Shown here piece by piece: positions 1-10,531 of a DNA stretch of 64,000 bases. The stretch comes from JBFHFS01 sp041583495 (GTDB lineage Bacteria > Bacteroidota > Bacteroidia > Bacteroidales > Marinilabiliaceae). Positions within the stretch are counted from its first letter, which is position 1; each line of letters begins with the position of its first letter. The translations under genes and the position numbers were made by a program. The DNA lies in assembly GCA_041583495.1 (NCBI GenBank), contig JBFHFS010000004.1, positions 1 to 64,000 of the forward strand, written 5' to 3'. The notes below the pieces were generated by a model, which saw only the letters and a list, made by a program, of their open reading frames with translations, was not told where the DNA came from and did no database searches.

Positions 1-867
1 GGTAGTGTGGCTACCGGTAATATTGGAGAAACCAAGAACCGGGGGCTTGAGATTGAACTGAAATGGAATGATAAAATTAGTGAGAACCTGCGTTATTGGT
101 TAAGCGGTAATGCTTCGTTCAACGAAAACCGCATTGTATATCGCAATGACGGGGTAAATACTGCTGATCACCTGCGGCAAGCGGGTAAACCCATTGGTTG
201 GACTTCTACCTATATTAACAATGGATACTATTCCAGTCTGGATGATATCTATAATTATACGACCGCTACCAGTTATGCCGAGCAGTCCAAGTTAGTTCCC
301 GGCGATCAACTCTATGTAGATTATAATGCGGACGGAGTGATTACCAGTGATGATAACGTGGTGACCCAGAATGTGGATTACCCCTTGAATACCTATACGA
401 TTTCAGGTGGTTTAACCTACAAAGGATGGGAATTTAGCATGAGATTTTACGGCGTGTCCAATGTTAGCAAGGAGGTTCCGAATTATATTCTTTACGATAA
501 CTTAAGTGGCGATGGCGGCATCTACTCAGCAGGGCCTGATGTTACAGGACGCTGGACGGTCGATAACCAGGAAAATGCTGTTAAGCCCGCCTTTCATACT
601 GCTCAATATCGCGGGTACAGTCAAAAAACAAGTACTTATTCGTATCAGGATGCATCCTACTGGCGTTTGAAAAATGTTGAATTGAGTTATAGCTTCAAAA
701 AGAAATCTTTAGAACGATTTAAAATGAGCAAACTCCAGTTGTATGTGAATGGTAATAATTTGTTAACATTTACCGACCTGGATAAACGCTTAGATCCGGA
801 GGCATCTAAACTAGGAGTGTTCCCGATGGTAAGACGTTATAACTTAGGTGTTAGGGCTTCGTTTTAA
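1..867 (+). CDS. SusC/RagA-family TonB-dependent outer-membrane receptor, C-terminal part
   Basis: The frame is open from the first base, so the gene begins outside the window and only the last 288 or so residues are present. What is visible is the beta-barrel end of a SusC-type receptor: repeated aromatic beta-strands, the phrase LKNVELSYSF close to the end, then LYVNGNNLLTFTDL and DPEA, and a C-terminal phenylalanine (VRASF), all typical of SusC barrels. SusC imports oligosaccharides across the outer membrane with a SusD lid. A SusD gene follows after 35 bp, so the two form one pair. The GTG at position 7 is an internal codon and not a start. Confidence 0.93.
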   Translation, partial: GSVATGNIGETKNRGLEIELKWNDKISENLRYWLSGNASFNENRIVYRNDGVNTADHLRQAGKPIGWTSTYINNGYYSSLDDIYNYTTATSYAEQSKLVPGDQLYVDYNADGVITSDDNVVTQNVDYPLNTYTISGGLTYKGWEFSMRFYGVSNVSKEVPNYILYDNLSGDGGIYSAGPDVTGRWTVDNQENAVKPAFHTAQYRGYSQKTSTYSYQDASYWRLKNVELSYSFKKKSLERFKMSKLQLYVNGNNLLTFTDLDKRLDPEASKLGVFPMVRRYNLGVRASF

Positions 868-902
868 ACGCGAGTTGTTGGTTAACTTTAAAAATTTAAC
901 AG

Positions 903-2849
903 ATGAAACGAATATATAAAATAATGTTTGTCCTTTTATTCACTTCACTTACTGCATGTGAAGATTATCTGGACATGGTACCATCTCAGGATTTTAGTGA
1001 AGAAGATGTGTACGAAACCTACTACACGGCTCAGAGTTATTTGGATAACTGCTACCGTGCCTTATATGATTTTTCCGGAGCTACCGCCGGTGGGATGGGT
1101 GTGTATCAAATTGAAACCATTACCGATAATGCCTGTACACAAGACCCTAATGCTGCCTTTAACCTGGGAGATTGGTACAATAAGAGCGGCATGCAGGAAG
1201 TGGGTTGGAATATGACCAAGCAAAATGGTGACAATGCTACAGGGTCCGGTTTGCCCATTTACAATGCTTCTTTCAGCTTGCGTATTGCAAACAACCTGAT
1301 CGATAATATTGAGTCGATCCCTGCCATAGGGGCCAGTCAGGAGCAGAAAAACTGGTTAATGGGGCAGGCGTATTTTTTCCGTGCCTGGTATTACTTTGAG
1401 TGGATTCGCCGATTAGGCGGGATGCCGGCGGTAAATAAAGTCTATACAGGTGGTGAGGATCTTGACTTACCGCGTCAGTCGTATAAAAAAAGTTCGGAAG
1501 ATATTATTGCAGACCTGGATATGGCAATTGGTTTATTGCCCCACCAATGGCCGGATGAGAACCAGGGCCGTGTGGAAAAGATTTCGGCTCATGCCCTTAA
1601 AGGTATGGTGGCCCTTTATGCCGCCAGTCCATTGATGCAAAACAGCGTGGATGAATTGATCGAAAGAGATGATTATGACATCGATTGGGCGACCCGTGCT
1701 GCTCAGTATTCTGCTGCTGCCTTAGATTACCTGGAAGCGAACAGACCATCGAAAATGATGTTTGATCCTACCGGTTTATCAGAAGAGGTAAGAGATAGTC
1801 TCTATACCGAGATCTTCTATCATACCAACTATATTGGTAAAGAGTCATTATTCTGTCGTAGCAGTAATGGCCTCAGTGCAGGGGGTAATGCCCGTGACCG
1901 TGAAGCCGACCTTTCTATGCTCTATCAAAACCTTAGGGTATCGGGTCGATCAGGTTCCTGGGGTTTCTTGTGCAGTATGCCCTCTCAAAATTTTGTAGAT
2001 GCCTTCGAGATGGCAGATGGTACCGCTTTCGATTGGAACAATACCGAACATGCCACCAATCCTTATAAGAATCGTGATCCACGCTTTTATAATTTTATCA
2101 TTTACGCGGGTCGTCAGTGGGGAAAAGTAGGTCATGTTGGAACGCACGATTTACCTGCATATCATGCAAAAGTACCCAGACATGGTCTTTACTATTTTGA
2201 ACCCTGGAAGGCCAGTGATGATTTAGGTGGCGGATGGGGAATGGATAACGCTTATTCCTCTTATAATAAGACCATTCCAACCGGCTATATGTTTAAGAAA
2301 TTTTGGTGGTACGAAGCTTATGGACAAATAGGCTTTAATCCTGATGGATTTGGTACTTATCACTACAATGCCGAATTTATTCGTACTACCGGTGTTTGGT
2401 TAGATTTAGCCGAAGCCTTAAATGAGGTAGCGGGTCCTACCGGTGCTGTTGCAGGTGCTACCGGTTATACAGCTTTAAGTTGCATTAACAAGGTGAGAGC
2501 TAAAGCCGGTATGCCGGCTATTACCACTCCCGGTTCTAAGGAAGAATTCCGCGACAGGATACGTAATGAACGTCGTATTGAGTTGAGTTTTGAATATCAC
2601 CGTTGGTTCGACCTGCGTCGTTGGATGTTGTTTGATGAGGTGTTTAATGAAACCTATCCCATTAAGGGTATGAGCTCCACGCTTATAGCCACTGATGGGA
2701 CCGATAATCAGGAAAACTGGACTTTCGAGTACGAGGTAACAGATATTCAGGCTTCTTTACGTGGTTACACCTTAAGAAATTACTGGTATCCTATTCCTCA
2801 ATCGCATATGGACCGTTTATTTAACATTCAACAAAACCCGGGATGGTAA
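903..2849 (+). CDS. SusD/RagB-family glycan-binding outer-membrane lipoprotein
   Basis: A 648-residue lipoprotein. The N-terminus has a hydrophobic stretch followed by LTAC, giving a lipidated cysteine near residue 19, then EDYLDMVP, the usual start of mature SusD proteins. The N-terminal half is rich in TPR-like helices (AQSYLDNCYRALYD; GQAYFFRAWYYFEWIRRLGG), and the C-terminus contains ERRIELSFEYHRWFDLRRW and a final YPIPQSHMDRL...NPGW, hallmarks of the SusD family. It should sit on the cell surface as the lid of the SusC receptor encoded just upstream and bind the target glycan. It is longer than classical SusD (about 550 residues), within the range for marine homologues. Confidence 0.95.
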   Translation: MKRIYKIMFVLLFTSLTACEDYLDMVPSQDFSEEDVYETYYTAQSYLDNCYRALYDFSGATAGGMGVYQIETITDNACTQDPNAAFNLGDWYNKSGMQEVGWNMTKQNGDNATGSGLPIYNASFSLRIANNLIDNIESIPAIGASQEQKNWLMGQAYFFRAWYYFEWIRRLGGMPAVNKVYTGGEDLDLPRQSYKKSSEDIIADLDMAIGLLPHQWPDENQGRVEKISAHALKGMVALYAASPLMQNSVDELIERDDYDIDWATRAAQYSAAALDYLEANRPSKMMFDPTGLSEEVRDSLYTEIFYHTNYIGKESLFCRSSNGLSAGGNARDREADLSMLYQNLRVSGRSGSWGFLCSMPSQNFVDAFEMADGTAFDWNNTEHATNPYKNRDPRFYNFIIYAGRQWGKVGHVGTHDLPAYHAKVPRHGLYYFEPWKASDDLGGGWGMDNAYSSYNKTIPTGYMFKKFWWYEAYGQIGFNPDGFGTYHYNAEFIRTTGVWLDLAEALNEVAGPTGAVAGATGYTALSCINKVRAKAGMPAITTPGSKEEFRDRIRNERRIELSFEYHRWFDLRRWMLFDEVFNETYPIKGMSSTLIATDGTDNQENWTFEYEVTDIQASLRGYTLRNYWYPIPQSHMDRLFNIQQNPGW

Positions 2850-2899
2850 ACCATCATTTTTATAATGATTGCTTTACGAAGAACGCAATTTGAAATAAT

Positions 2900-5800
2900 A
2901 TGAAAACAAAAAGATTTTTAAAATATTTAAATGTGGTTTTGTTAGCCCTGGTGGTTGTATTTCCATTTGGAGGTATAACAGCTCAGAAAAATAAAGCCAA
3001 ACTGATAGAGGTGAGTTCTGTGTTGGAAGATACCTCCGGAAATGCCATAAGTGGTGCTACTATTTATGCAGGCGAAGGAGCTGTAGTGGTTAAGTCGGAT
3101 GCTGAAGGTAAGTTTACCACAAAGGCCAAACAAGGGACTGTTATACTGGTAGAAGCGGAGGGTTATTCCTCTCAGAGCTGGGATTTATCCAAAAATCCCG
3201 TTATGGCCAGGATTGTAATGGAAGACATCCCCTTAAAGATGGGTGTTAAAGACATGGTTAATCTGCCTTTAAACCATCAGGTGAGCCAGCGCAGCCTGGT
3301 AGGCGCTGTTTCCAGGATTGAAGGTCGCGACCTGGAAAGATATGCAGATCCGTTATTAAGGAATTCTCTCCAGGGGATGGCAGCCGGTCTTAATGTTATT
3401 ATGAACTCCGGAGGGATGGCCAATAACCCTGCCACTGTTTATGTGCGGGGATTATCACGAGACGATACCAATGGACCCATCTATATCGTTGATGGAATCG
3501 AACGCGGATTTGACGATATTAACGCCGAGGAGGTCGAGACCATTGAAATTTTGAAAGATGCAACCTCCAAGATTCTTTATGGCTCGCGTGCCGCCAATGG
3601 GGTGGTATTGCTAACCACCCGCCGCGGAGAAGCGCACAAAAGTGTACTTGATACTAAGGTGGATTTTGGAGCAGGTTTAACAACCCGTATGCCTGAGTTT
3701 ATTAATTCATCTGAGTACGCGATGTTATACAACGAGGCGCGTGCCAATGATGGTCTGACTCCTCTTTACTCAAATGAGGCTATTGCCGGTTATAAAAACA
3801 GTACCGGAGAGAATGATCTGTTGTATCCGGATGCCGATTATTACGACTATTTTTTGCGCGATTATACCACTTACAGTAAAGCCACGTTAAATGTGTCGGG
3901 GGGTAATAATAATGCCCAATATGCCTTTATGGCCGGATATATGGGATATGGAGGGTTACAACAGATTGGGCCTAAGCCCCGTCAGGACCGATTTAATATT
4001 CGGATTAATCTGGACATGGATATTACCAACCACATCTCCGGTTTTATCAATATGTCGGCCATCATGGATTCCTGGAAATACAGTGGTTTAGATCATTCCT
4101 CTACCTTCGGAGCACTTAGTTCTCACCGTCCTAATGAATACCCGTTTGTTATAGGAGAGGAGTATATTGAAGCGACCAAAGATGGTGTCCCTGCTTATGG
4201 GGCCAGTTATCTATACGCAGCCAATTTATTGGCAAGCATGGAAAACCAGGGCAATGGTAATGACCAGTTTATTAACCAGCAAATGACCACCGGTTTTAAT
4301 TTTGATTTGGATGGTGTTACCGAAGGTCTGGAGGCCAGTGTTTCAGTTGCCTTTGATAATTATTTCTTCGGTAGTCAGGTCATTGCTCCCAGAGCTGCAA
4401 CCTATATCCCGGTGGTAGATCCTACCAGGCTGGAGGCAGATGGTTCTCCTGTAGTCGGTTTTCAATTAGCAAGAGCTGGTGTAACCGATACTCAATACAA
4501 TCTGGATAGCAAGAGCACTCTTAGAACTACCGGAATGAATGCTAAAGTGGGGTACGACAAAGAGCTGGGGGCCGGAATGCTGAATGCCTCTGCAGGCTAT
4601 TTCTACTACCTTAAAGAAGTGGCAGGTTCCTCTCAGAACATTGAGAATGACAATCTGTTTTTAAGAGCCAACTATACTTTGAATAACAAATATGTGGTAG
4701 AAGGAGCTCTTTCTTACATGGGAAGTAACCGTTTTATGGAGGGTAACCGTCGTTTCCTCTCTCCCGCAATTGGTGCTGCCTGGATATTGTCTGAAGAATC
4801 GTTTATGTCTAATGATATCTTCGATTATTTAAAAGCAAAGGCCAGCTTTGGGATTCTGGGTTATGACGTGGCGACGGCTCACTACCTTTATGAAAACCAA
4901 TGGAGTGGTAATGGTTCGCACTCCTTTGGGGAGAAGAACTCCGGGGATTCACCCGGTAAGGTATCTCTGGACTCCTGGGGTAACCCGGATTTAGAGTGGG
5001 AAAAGTCCAGGGAGATTAACATTGGGTTGGAAGGTTTGGCCTTTAACCGTCACTTATCTTTCGAAGTAAACTACTTTAATGAGTATCGTTACGATATGAT
5101 TGATCAGGTGGATGAGCAATATGCTTCAATGTTTGGTCCTTTCAAATATTACACAAATTATCAAGAGGTTGCTAATAATGGTTTGGAACTGGATATCGAC
5201 TATATGAATACGGTTGGTGATTTTTCTTACCGTCTGGGCGCCAATCTTACTTATTCAAAAAACAAGTTTAAAGTAAAAGATGAGGTGACCTACTCTGATG
5301 CCCGCACAACTGAGGGTCGTCCAACAAGTGTAATCATGGGGTATGAGTCTCTTGGCCTATATGGCAAAGATGTTTCTTTAGCAGGGGCGCCCAAACAACT
5401 GTTTGGTCCCTATGGCGAAGGCGATATTGCTTACAAAGATCAGAATGCAGATGGCATGATTGATGATCTGGATAAGGTAGAGCTTGGCCTGAATACACCT
5501 ACCACTTTTTTAGGAATAGATGTGGAATTAAATTATAAAAACTGGGGATTGTATGCTTTGGGAACTGCCTCTTTGGGGGCCATGGAAACCCTTAGTAATA
5601 CTTTCTACCGCAACAATGGTGAGAGTAAGTACTCCATCTTAGCTTACGATGCTTATCACCCTACCCGTAATCCTAATGGTACGCAGCCAAGTCTGACAAC
5701 TACCGATGGGGCTAATAATACGGTGGCTTCTGATTTCTGGATGCAAAAGGGTGACTTTTTCCGGTTGAAAAATGTGGAATTGAGCTATACCCTTAATTTT

Positions 5801-5962
5801 GCACCGGAAAGTGTGGTGAAGAAATCCAAATTCTTTGTTCGGGGCAACAACTTGTTGGTCCTTTCTGATATTAAAGACTTAGATCCCGAAGCACCTAACG
5901 GTGGAGTGACCAATTATCCTGTCATTCGTATGGTAACAGGTGGAGTCTCTATTTCTTTCTAA
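2900..5962 (+). CDS. SusC/RagA-family TonB-dependent receptor
   Basis: A full-length 1020-residue SusC protein. It starts with a signal peptide ending near GGITAQ, followed by a carboxypeptidase-regulatory-like beta domain (about residues 35-110). A TonB plug comes next (about 125-250) containing VYVRGLSRDD, IYIVDGIERG and ILKDATSKILYGSRAANGVV, and then a long beta-barrel ending LKNVELSYTLNF, RGNNLLVLSDI and GGVSISF. It imports oligosaccharides into the periplasm using TonB energy. It is the second SusC of this locus. The SusD partner follows directly, with 9 bp between this stop and the chosen ATG, so the two are probably co-translated. Confidence 0.95.
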   Translation: MKTKRFLKYLNVVLLALVVVFPFGGITAQKNKAKLIEVSSVLEDTSGNAISGATIYAGEGAVVVKSDAEGKFTTKAKQGTVILVEAEGYSSQSWDLSKNPVMARIVMEDIPLKMGVKDMVNLPLNHQVSQRSLVGAVSRIEGRDLERYADPLLRNSLQGMAAGLNVIMNSGGMANNPATVYVRGLSRDDTNGPIYIVDGIERGFDDINAEEVETIEILKDATSKILYGSRAANGVVLLTTRRGEAHKSVLDTKVDFGAGLTTRMPEFINSSEYAMLYNEARANDGLTPLYSNEAIAGYKNSTGENDLLYPDADYYDYFLRDYTTYSKATLNVSGGNNNAQYAFMAGYMGYGGLQQIGPKPRQDRFNIRINLDMDITNHISGFINMSAIMDSWKYSGLDHSSTFGALSSHRPNEYPFVIGEEYIEATKDGVPAYGASYLYAANLLASMENQGNGNDQFINQQMTTGFNFDLDGVTEGLEASVSVAFDNYFFGSQVIAPRAATYIPVVDPTRLEADGSPVVGFQLARAGVTDTQYNLDSKSTLRTTGMNAKVGYDKELGAGMLNASAGYFYYLKEVAGSSQNIENDNLFLRANYTLNNKYVVEGALSYMGSNRFMEGNRRFLSPAIGAAWILSEESFMSNDIFDYLKAKASFGILGYDVATAHYLYENQWSGNGSHSFGEKNSGDSPGKVSLDSWGNPDLEWEKSREINIGLEGLAFNRHLSFEVNYFNEYRYDMIDQVDEQYASMFGPFKYYTNYQEVANNGLELDIDYMNTVGDFSYRLGANLTYSKNKFKVKDEVTYSDARTTEGRPTSVIMGYESLGLYGKDVSLAGAPKQLFGPYGEGDIAYKDQNADGMIDDLDKVELGLNTPTTFLGIDVELNYKNWGLYALGTASLGAMETLSNTFYRNNGESKYSILAYDAYHPTRNPNGTQPSLTTTDGANNTVASDFWMQKGDFFRLKNVELSYTLNFAPESVVKKSKFFVRGNNLLVLSDIKDLDPEAPNGGVTNYPVIRMVTGGVSISF

Positions 5963-5971
5963 TTGATAATT

Positions 5972-7861
5972 ATGAAAAAAGAAAATAAAATGAACAAGAT
6001 TAGATATATACTTGGCGTATTTGCTTTAGCATCCTTGCTGTATGCCTGTGACGATTATCTGGATCCAAAAGTTACCACGCCTTATGGTGATGAATTCGCC
6101 TACACACTTCCGGGACCGGTTGAAGGTTTTTTAACGAATGCTTATGGCGCTATTCCCGGTCAGATTGACCATTATAGTGGCGACTTTCTGGATGCCGCTA
6201 CCGGTGATGCCGTTACCAACCAATATGGTTCAAGTGTTTATGCCCTGGGGGGTGGAAAAATGTCGAGCACCAGTAACCCAATTGGGATTTGGGATGCGGC
6301 CTATTCCAGTTTCCAATGGATTCATTTATTCCAGGAAAAATCGGCCGATACAGCGACTGTGAAATGGTGGATGTCGGATGATGTAAAAGATGCCACCGAG
6401 CGAACCAGATTACTGGGTGAATCTTATTTTCTGCGTGCCTACTGGGGAATGGAGTTGCTAAGAGTGTATGGGGGTGTAACCGAGTCGGGAGAAGTGTTGG
6501 GCTATCCCATAGTAACTTCATTTGTCTCGGAAGACCAGAAAGACGAAGTTTTGAAATTGCCTCGTAATACTTACGAAGAGTGTGTGCTGCAAATTTTGGA
6601 AGACTGTGACAGTGCCATCTCTATTCTTCCTATGGCTTATAGCGGTGATGATGTAATTTTAGGGAAAGCCCATATTGGTCGTGCTACAGCTGCTGCTGCT
6701 TATGTGTTAAAGAGCCGCGTAGCTACTTTTGCAGCCAGCCCTGCCTTTAACCTTACCAACGATCTTTCTAAATGGGAACGAGCGGCTGTATTAAGTCAGG
6801 AAGCGATTGATGAGGTTGGGTTAAGTTATACGGCACTTACTTATAATGCAGTTACTACACCCGACTTATCAGCCACTCCTGCGGACTATTTATTTCGCAG
6901 ATATCACAACAACAACTCTTTAGAGAGTCGTAACCTGCCACCTGCCTTTTGGGGTGATGGTCGCACCAATCCATCACAGAATCTGGTGGATGCCTTTCCT
7001 ATGGCAAATGGTTATCCAATTTCTGATGCTGCTTCCGGCTATGATCCTCAGGATCCCTTTTCAGGCCGTGATCCCCGCCTGCGAAATACCGTGATCTATA
7101 ATGGAACAAATGTTGAAACCGGTGGTAGAGGTTTAGAGACCGCTGAAACAATAGCCGAATATATTGTTTTAGCCGCTGATACAACTGAAGTTGACGATGG
7201 TACCGGTAATATGGTAGAAGTGATTAATATTATCTCGGATACGGTAATTTATCGCAAGGGGCTGGATGCTCAGGGTTCTGACTACCGTGGCACACGTACA
7301 GGTTATTACCTGCGCAAGTGGATCTCGGATAAAGCAGAAATGCTTACCAACGTTAATCAGAAGCTAAATGCAGAGCATATTTTCCCCATAATTCGCGGAG
7401 CCGAAGCATTCTATAATTTGGCGGAAGCTTCAAATGAAGTGGTCGGGCCTATGGGTATTGTACCTGGTTGTAGTAAGTCAGCATACGATATCCTGAAAGA
7501 AACCCGAAGCAAATCCATAGGTTTAGGATCTTCGGACCCCTACCTGGATTCCCAGTCGTCGAGTACAAGCGATATGAGAACGTTGATTCAGAACGAAAGT
7601 CGTTTGGAATTTGCATTCGAAAATCACCGTTACTTCGATTTGCGTCGCTGGATGCTTCCGTTAGCCGAAACCGTTCGTGGCATGAGTGTAACACAGGATG
7701 AAGCAGGCGTTTCCACCTATGAAGGTACCGACCCGACAGATGCCGGCAGTTTTGTAGAAGTGGAAGAACGTAGTTTTGATTCTGATCGCTACTACTACCA
7801 TCCATTACCTTACGATGAAATGGCTAAAAATCCAAATCTGGAAAATAATAAGGGTTGGTAA
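5972..7861 (+). CDS. SusD/RagB-family glycan-binding lipoprotein
   Basis: About 629 residues. The open frame extends back to a TTG at 5963, but the first ATG is at 5972 and another at 5990. The latter gives the cleanest lipoprotein signal (MNKIRYILGVFALASLLYAC), so 5990 is an equally good start. The mature protein begins CDDYLDPK. SusD hallmarks are TRLLGESYFLRAYWGMELLR and ESRLEFAFENHRYFDLRRW, with the C-terminus reading YYYHPLPYDEMAKNPNL...NKGW. It forms a receptor pair with the SusC just upstream and binds glycan at the surface. Two SusC/D pairs in a row suggest that the locus takes up more than one form or size of the same polymer. Confidence 0.94.
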   Translation: MKKENKMNKIRYILGVFALASLLYACDDYLDPKVTTPYGDEFAYTLPGPVEGFLTNAYGAIPGQIDHYSGDFLDAATGDAVTNQYGSSVYALGGGKMSSTSNPIGIWDAAYSSFQWIHLFQEKSADTATVKWWMSDDVKDATERTRLLGESYFLRAYWGMELLRVYGGVTESGEVLGYPIVTSFVSEDQKDEVLKLPRNTYEECVLQILEDCDSAISILPMAYSGDDVILGKAHIGRATAAAAYVLKSRVATFAASPAFNLTNDLSKWERAAVLSQEAIDEVGLSYTALTYNAVTTPDLSATPADYLFRRYHNNNSLESRNLPPAFWGDGRTNPSQNLVDAFPMANGYPISDAASGYDPQDPFSGRDPRLRNTVIYNGTNVETGGRGLETAETIAEYIVLAADTTEVDDGTGNMVEVINIISDTVIYRKGLDAQGSDYRGTRTGYYLRKWISDKAEMLTNVNQKLNAEHIFPIIRGAEAFYNLAEASNEVVGPMGIVPGCSKSAYDILKETRSKSIGLGSSDPYLDSQSSSTSDMRTLIQNESRLEFAFENHRYFDLRRWMLPLAETVRGMSVTQDEAGVSTYEGTDPTDAGSFVEVEERSFDSDRYYYHPLPYDEMAKNPNLENNKGW

Positions 7862-7905
7862 TAAAACTTCAGATAGATTTATAAAGCAATTAAAAACAGA
7901 AAGTT

Positions 7906-8955
7906 ATGAAAATATATAAATTAATATTTGCATCTTTTCTTGTGCTGGGCCTGATGGCTTCTTGCGAAAAATACGAGGATTATGTGAATGACTTTGATTA
8001 TACCACTGCCTATTTTGGGTCCCAAAAACCATTGCGCACCATCGTGGCTCGCGATGAAATGGAATTTGAAGTTGGGGTTGCCCTGGGAGGTATTAGAGAA
8101 GACAATGGAGTGCACTCTGTTAATTTTGAGATAGACCCGGATCTTTTGAATGAGATTCCTGAGGCAGCAGGTTTTTTACCTTTACCTGAAGAATATTATA
8201 CATTAGGGCATGAATCTAATTTTAATATTATCAAAGATCACATGCGTGTGGTTAATGTTTCGTTGAACAGGGAAGCCTTTACCTCTGATCCATTATCCAT
8301 CACAAATACTTATGCAATTCCATTCCGAATTACCAGTGCTACGGTGGATAGTATTCCCGGAAGTGAGCTGGATATACCGACCATTGATTCGAGAGATATT
8401 ACGATACTGGTTGTAAAGTACATCAGTCCTTATCATGGCACCTATTACTCTAAGGGGGTTCAATATGAGTTAGATGGCTCTGGTGCGACCATTAATACCA
8501 TTACATATTCGGATGAAAATTTGAGCCAGAATATGGTCAAAGATTTTGAGACTTTGGCACTGAATACAATTAGATCTTCATATGTAGGCGCGGATATTAA
8601 GAATAACCAGTTTGATTTCGTTATTAATCAGGATAATTCTGTAGCTATAACCTTTGCAGAAGATGAGGTTATAACCCAACAGACATCAGAGGATAATCAG
8701 AAAAACAAAACTACTGTAACTACTACAAATGTATTTACAATGGAAAACGCTTCCGGAGTTTATGATAATTCGGAAAAAACATTTACCATTGAATGTTCAT
8801 TTAACATCTTAACTACTATCGAAACGGTTGTAACCGATAAGGATGGTAACTTGTTGAGTTCAGATACTGAAACGTATACTAAGTATCACAAAGTTGAAGA
8901 GGTGTTAATTCTTCGTCAGGCTCCAGAGCTGGATCTTAGGTTCGAAGAGTGGTAG
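7906..8955 (+). CDS. DUF1735-type (BT_3987-like) surface lipoprotein
   Basis: A 349-residue predicted lipoprotein: the signal peptide ends LGLMASC and the mature part begins CEKYEDYVNDFDYTTAYFGS. The motif TTAYFGSQKPLRTIV followed by GVALGGIREDNG is typical of the DUF1735 domain found in proteins encoded beside SusC/SusD pairs. It is followed by a second beta-rich domain (about residues 165-349) made of strands with many Thr and Val. Proteins of this type are thought to be surface glycan-binding proteins; the ligand cannot be predicted. It lies 44 bp after the second SusD and 80 bp before the first sulfatase, so it belongs to the same transcription unit. Confidence 0.75.
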   Translation: MKIYKLIFASFLVLGLMASCEKYEDYVNDFDYTTAYFGSQKPLRTIVARDEMEFEVGVALGGIREDNGVHSVNFEIDPDLLNEIPEAAGFLPLPEEYYTLGHESNFNIIKDHMRVVNVSLNREAFTSDPLSITNTYAIPFRITSATVDSIPGSELDIPTIDSRDITILVVKYISPYHGTYYSKGVQYELDGSGATINTITYSDENLSQNMVKDFETLALNTIRSSYVGADIKNNQFDFVINQDNSVAITFAEDEVITQQTSEDNQKNKTTVTTTNVFTMENASGVYDNSEKTFTIECSFNILTTIETVVTDKDGNLLSSDTETYTKYHKVEEVLILRQAPELDLRFEEW

Positions 8956-9035
8956 TAAGAATGATTATGAACGGAATGAAGATGCAAGAGAAAGATAATT
9001 TCTCCAGCATCTCATTCCAGAATACACATTGATTC

Positions 9036-10505
9036 ATGAAAATAAAACTAGTATCCTGGTTGATGGGTGTTGGTATAGTGAGTGTGGCTACAGCCTGTCA
9101 TTTAACCCCAAAGGAAGAAAATAATGGGACCTCCTTAAAGCCAAATATTATCTACATTTTGGCTGATGACATGGGATACGGCGACTTAAGCTGTTATGGC
9201 CAGGAGAAATATCAAACGCCTAACCTGGATAAGTTGGCCGCTAATGGGATGCGATTCACCCAGCACTACAGTGGTTCAACAGTTTGTGCACCTTCCCGTT
9301 CCTCCCTGTTGACAGGAGAACATACCGGGCATACACCCATTCGTGGAAATCTGGAGGTTGAACCCGAAGGGCAGCATCCATTGCCGGCCTCTTCGGTTAC
9401 CCTTGCCGAGTTATTGAAGCAGGGGGGGTATGTAACCGGGGCCTTTGGGAAATGGGGATTAGGATTTCCGGGTTCGGAGGGTGATCCCAACAACCAGGGT
9501 TTTGATGTTTTTTATGGTTACAATTGCCAAAGAATGGCCCATCGTTATTATCCTCCCTACCTGTGGCACAACCAGGAGAAGATACATATGGCGGGCAATG
9601 ACTGGCAAAATACGGTGACTTATGCTCAGGATGAAATTCAAAAAGCCACCCTGGAATTTATCGCCAATAACAGGGATACCTCATTTTTTGCTTTTGTACC
9701 TATTGTTTTGCCTCATGCCGAATTAATTTCACCCAACGATTCCATTTTTAAAAAATTTGATGGTCAGTTTGAGGAGACCCCCTATGTTGGGTCAAAAGGG
9801 GCCGATTACGGGCCGGATATCGTTACCTGGAAATATTGTTCTCAATCAAAACCCAGGGCTACATTTGCCTCTATGAATTATAGAGTTGATGCTTATGTGG
9901 GGCAGATTATCAAAAAAGTGGAGGAGCTGGGAATAGCCGAAAATACAATCGTTATGTTTTCGAGTGATAATGGCCCCCACCAGGAAGGGGGAGCGGATCC
10001 GGAGTTCTTTAACAGCAATGGCAACCTAAAAGGATTTAAAAGAGATTTGTACGAAGGAGGTATTCGGGCTCCGTTTATTGCCTCCTGGCCGGGGAAAATT
10101 AAGCCGGGGGTGAGTGATCATATTTCTGCCTTTTGGGATGTATTGCCTACATGTGCCGACTTAGCAGGTGTAGAATTAAACAGTCCTACCGATGGATTAT
10201 CCTTCCTGCCCGAGCTTTTGGGAGAGAAGGAGAAACAACAAAAACATGAATACTTATATTGGGAGTTCCATGAAAAGGGAGGGCGTTTAGCTGTTCGAAT
10301 GGGCGATTGGAAAGGGGTGGTTTACAATGTCCAGAAAGATAACAGTTCAGTGGAACTATACCATCTGAAAACAGATGAAGGCGAGCAAAATAATGTGGCT
10401 GACCAGCACCCGGATGTGGTTGCAAAAATTAAAGCCATTATGAGCAGTGCCAGAACCGAATCAAAAACCTTCTCTTTTATGGGAAAAACCTTGCTGGCAA
10501 ATTAG
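9036..10505 (+). CDS. Formylglycine-dependent sulfatase (S1 family), lipoprotein
   Basis: A 489-residue sulfatase that should remove sulfate esters from a glycan. An N-terminal lipoprotein signal ends ATAC at about residue 21. The metal-binding start is NIIYILADDMGYGDLSCYG, and the formylglycine site is CAPSR with Cys84 as the residue to be oxidised (C-x-P-x-R), followed by SSLLTGEHTGH. Further landmarks are GKWGLG, the second metal site FSSDNGPHQEGG and a C-terminal subdomain with LYHLKTDEGEQNNVA. The Cys-type motif needs a formylglycine-generating or anaerobic maturase encoded elsewhere. The lipid anchor points to the periplasm or cell surface. Substrate position specificity cannot be read from the sequence. 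Confidence 0.93.
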   Translation: MKIKLVSWLMGVGIVSVATACHLTPKEENNGTSLKPNIIYILADDMGYGDLSCYGQEKYQTPNLDKLAANGMRFTQHYSGSTVCAPSRSSLLTGEHTGHTPIRGNLEVEPEGQHPLPASSVTLAELLKQGGYVTGAFGKWGLGFPGSEGDPNNQGFDVFYGYNCQRMAHRYYPPYLWHNQEKIHMAGNDWQNTVTYAQDEIQKATLEFIANNRDTSFFAFVPIVLPHAELISPNDSIFKKFDGQFEETPYVGSKGADYGPDIVTWKYCSQSKPRATFASMNYRVDAYVGQIIKKVEELGIAENTIVMFSSDNGPHQEGGADPEFFNSNGNLKGFKRDLYEGGIRAPFIASWPGKIKPGVSDHISAFWDVLPTCADLAGVELNSPTDGLSFLPELLGEKEKQQKHEYLYWEFHEKGGRLAVRMGDWKGVVYNVQKDNSSVELYHLKTDEGEQNNVADQHPDVVAKIKAIMSSARTESKTFSFMGKTLLAN

Positions 10506-10531
10506 ATTTGTGATTTTTAAGCTTATAAAAT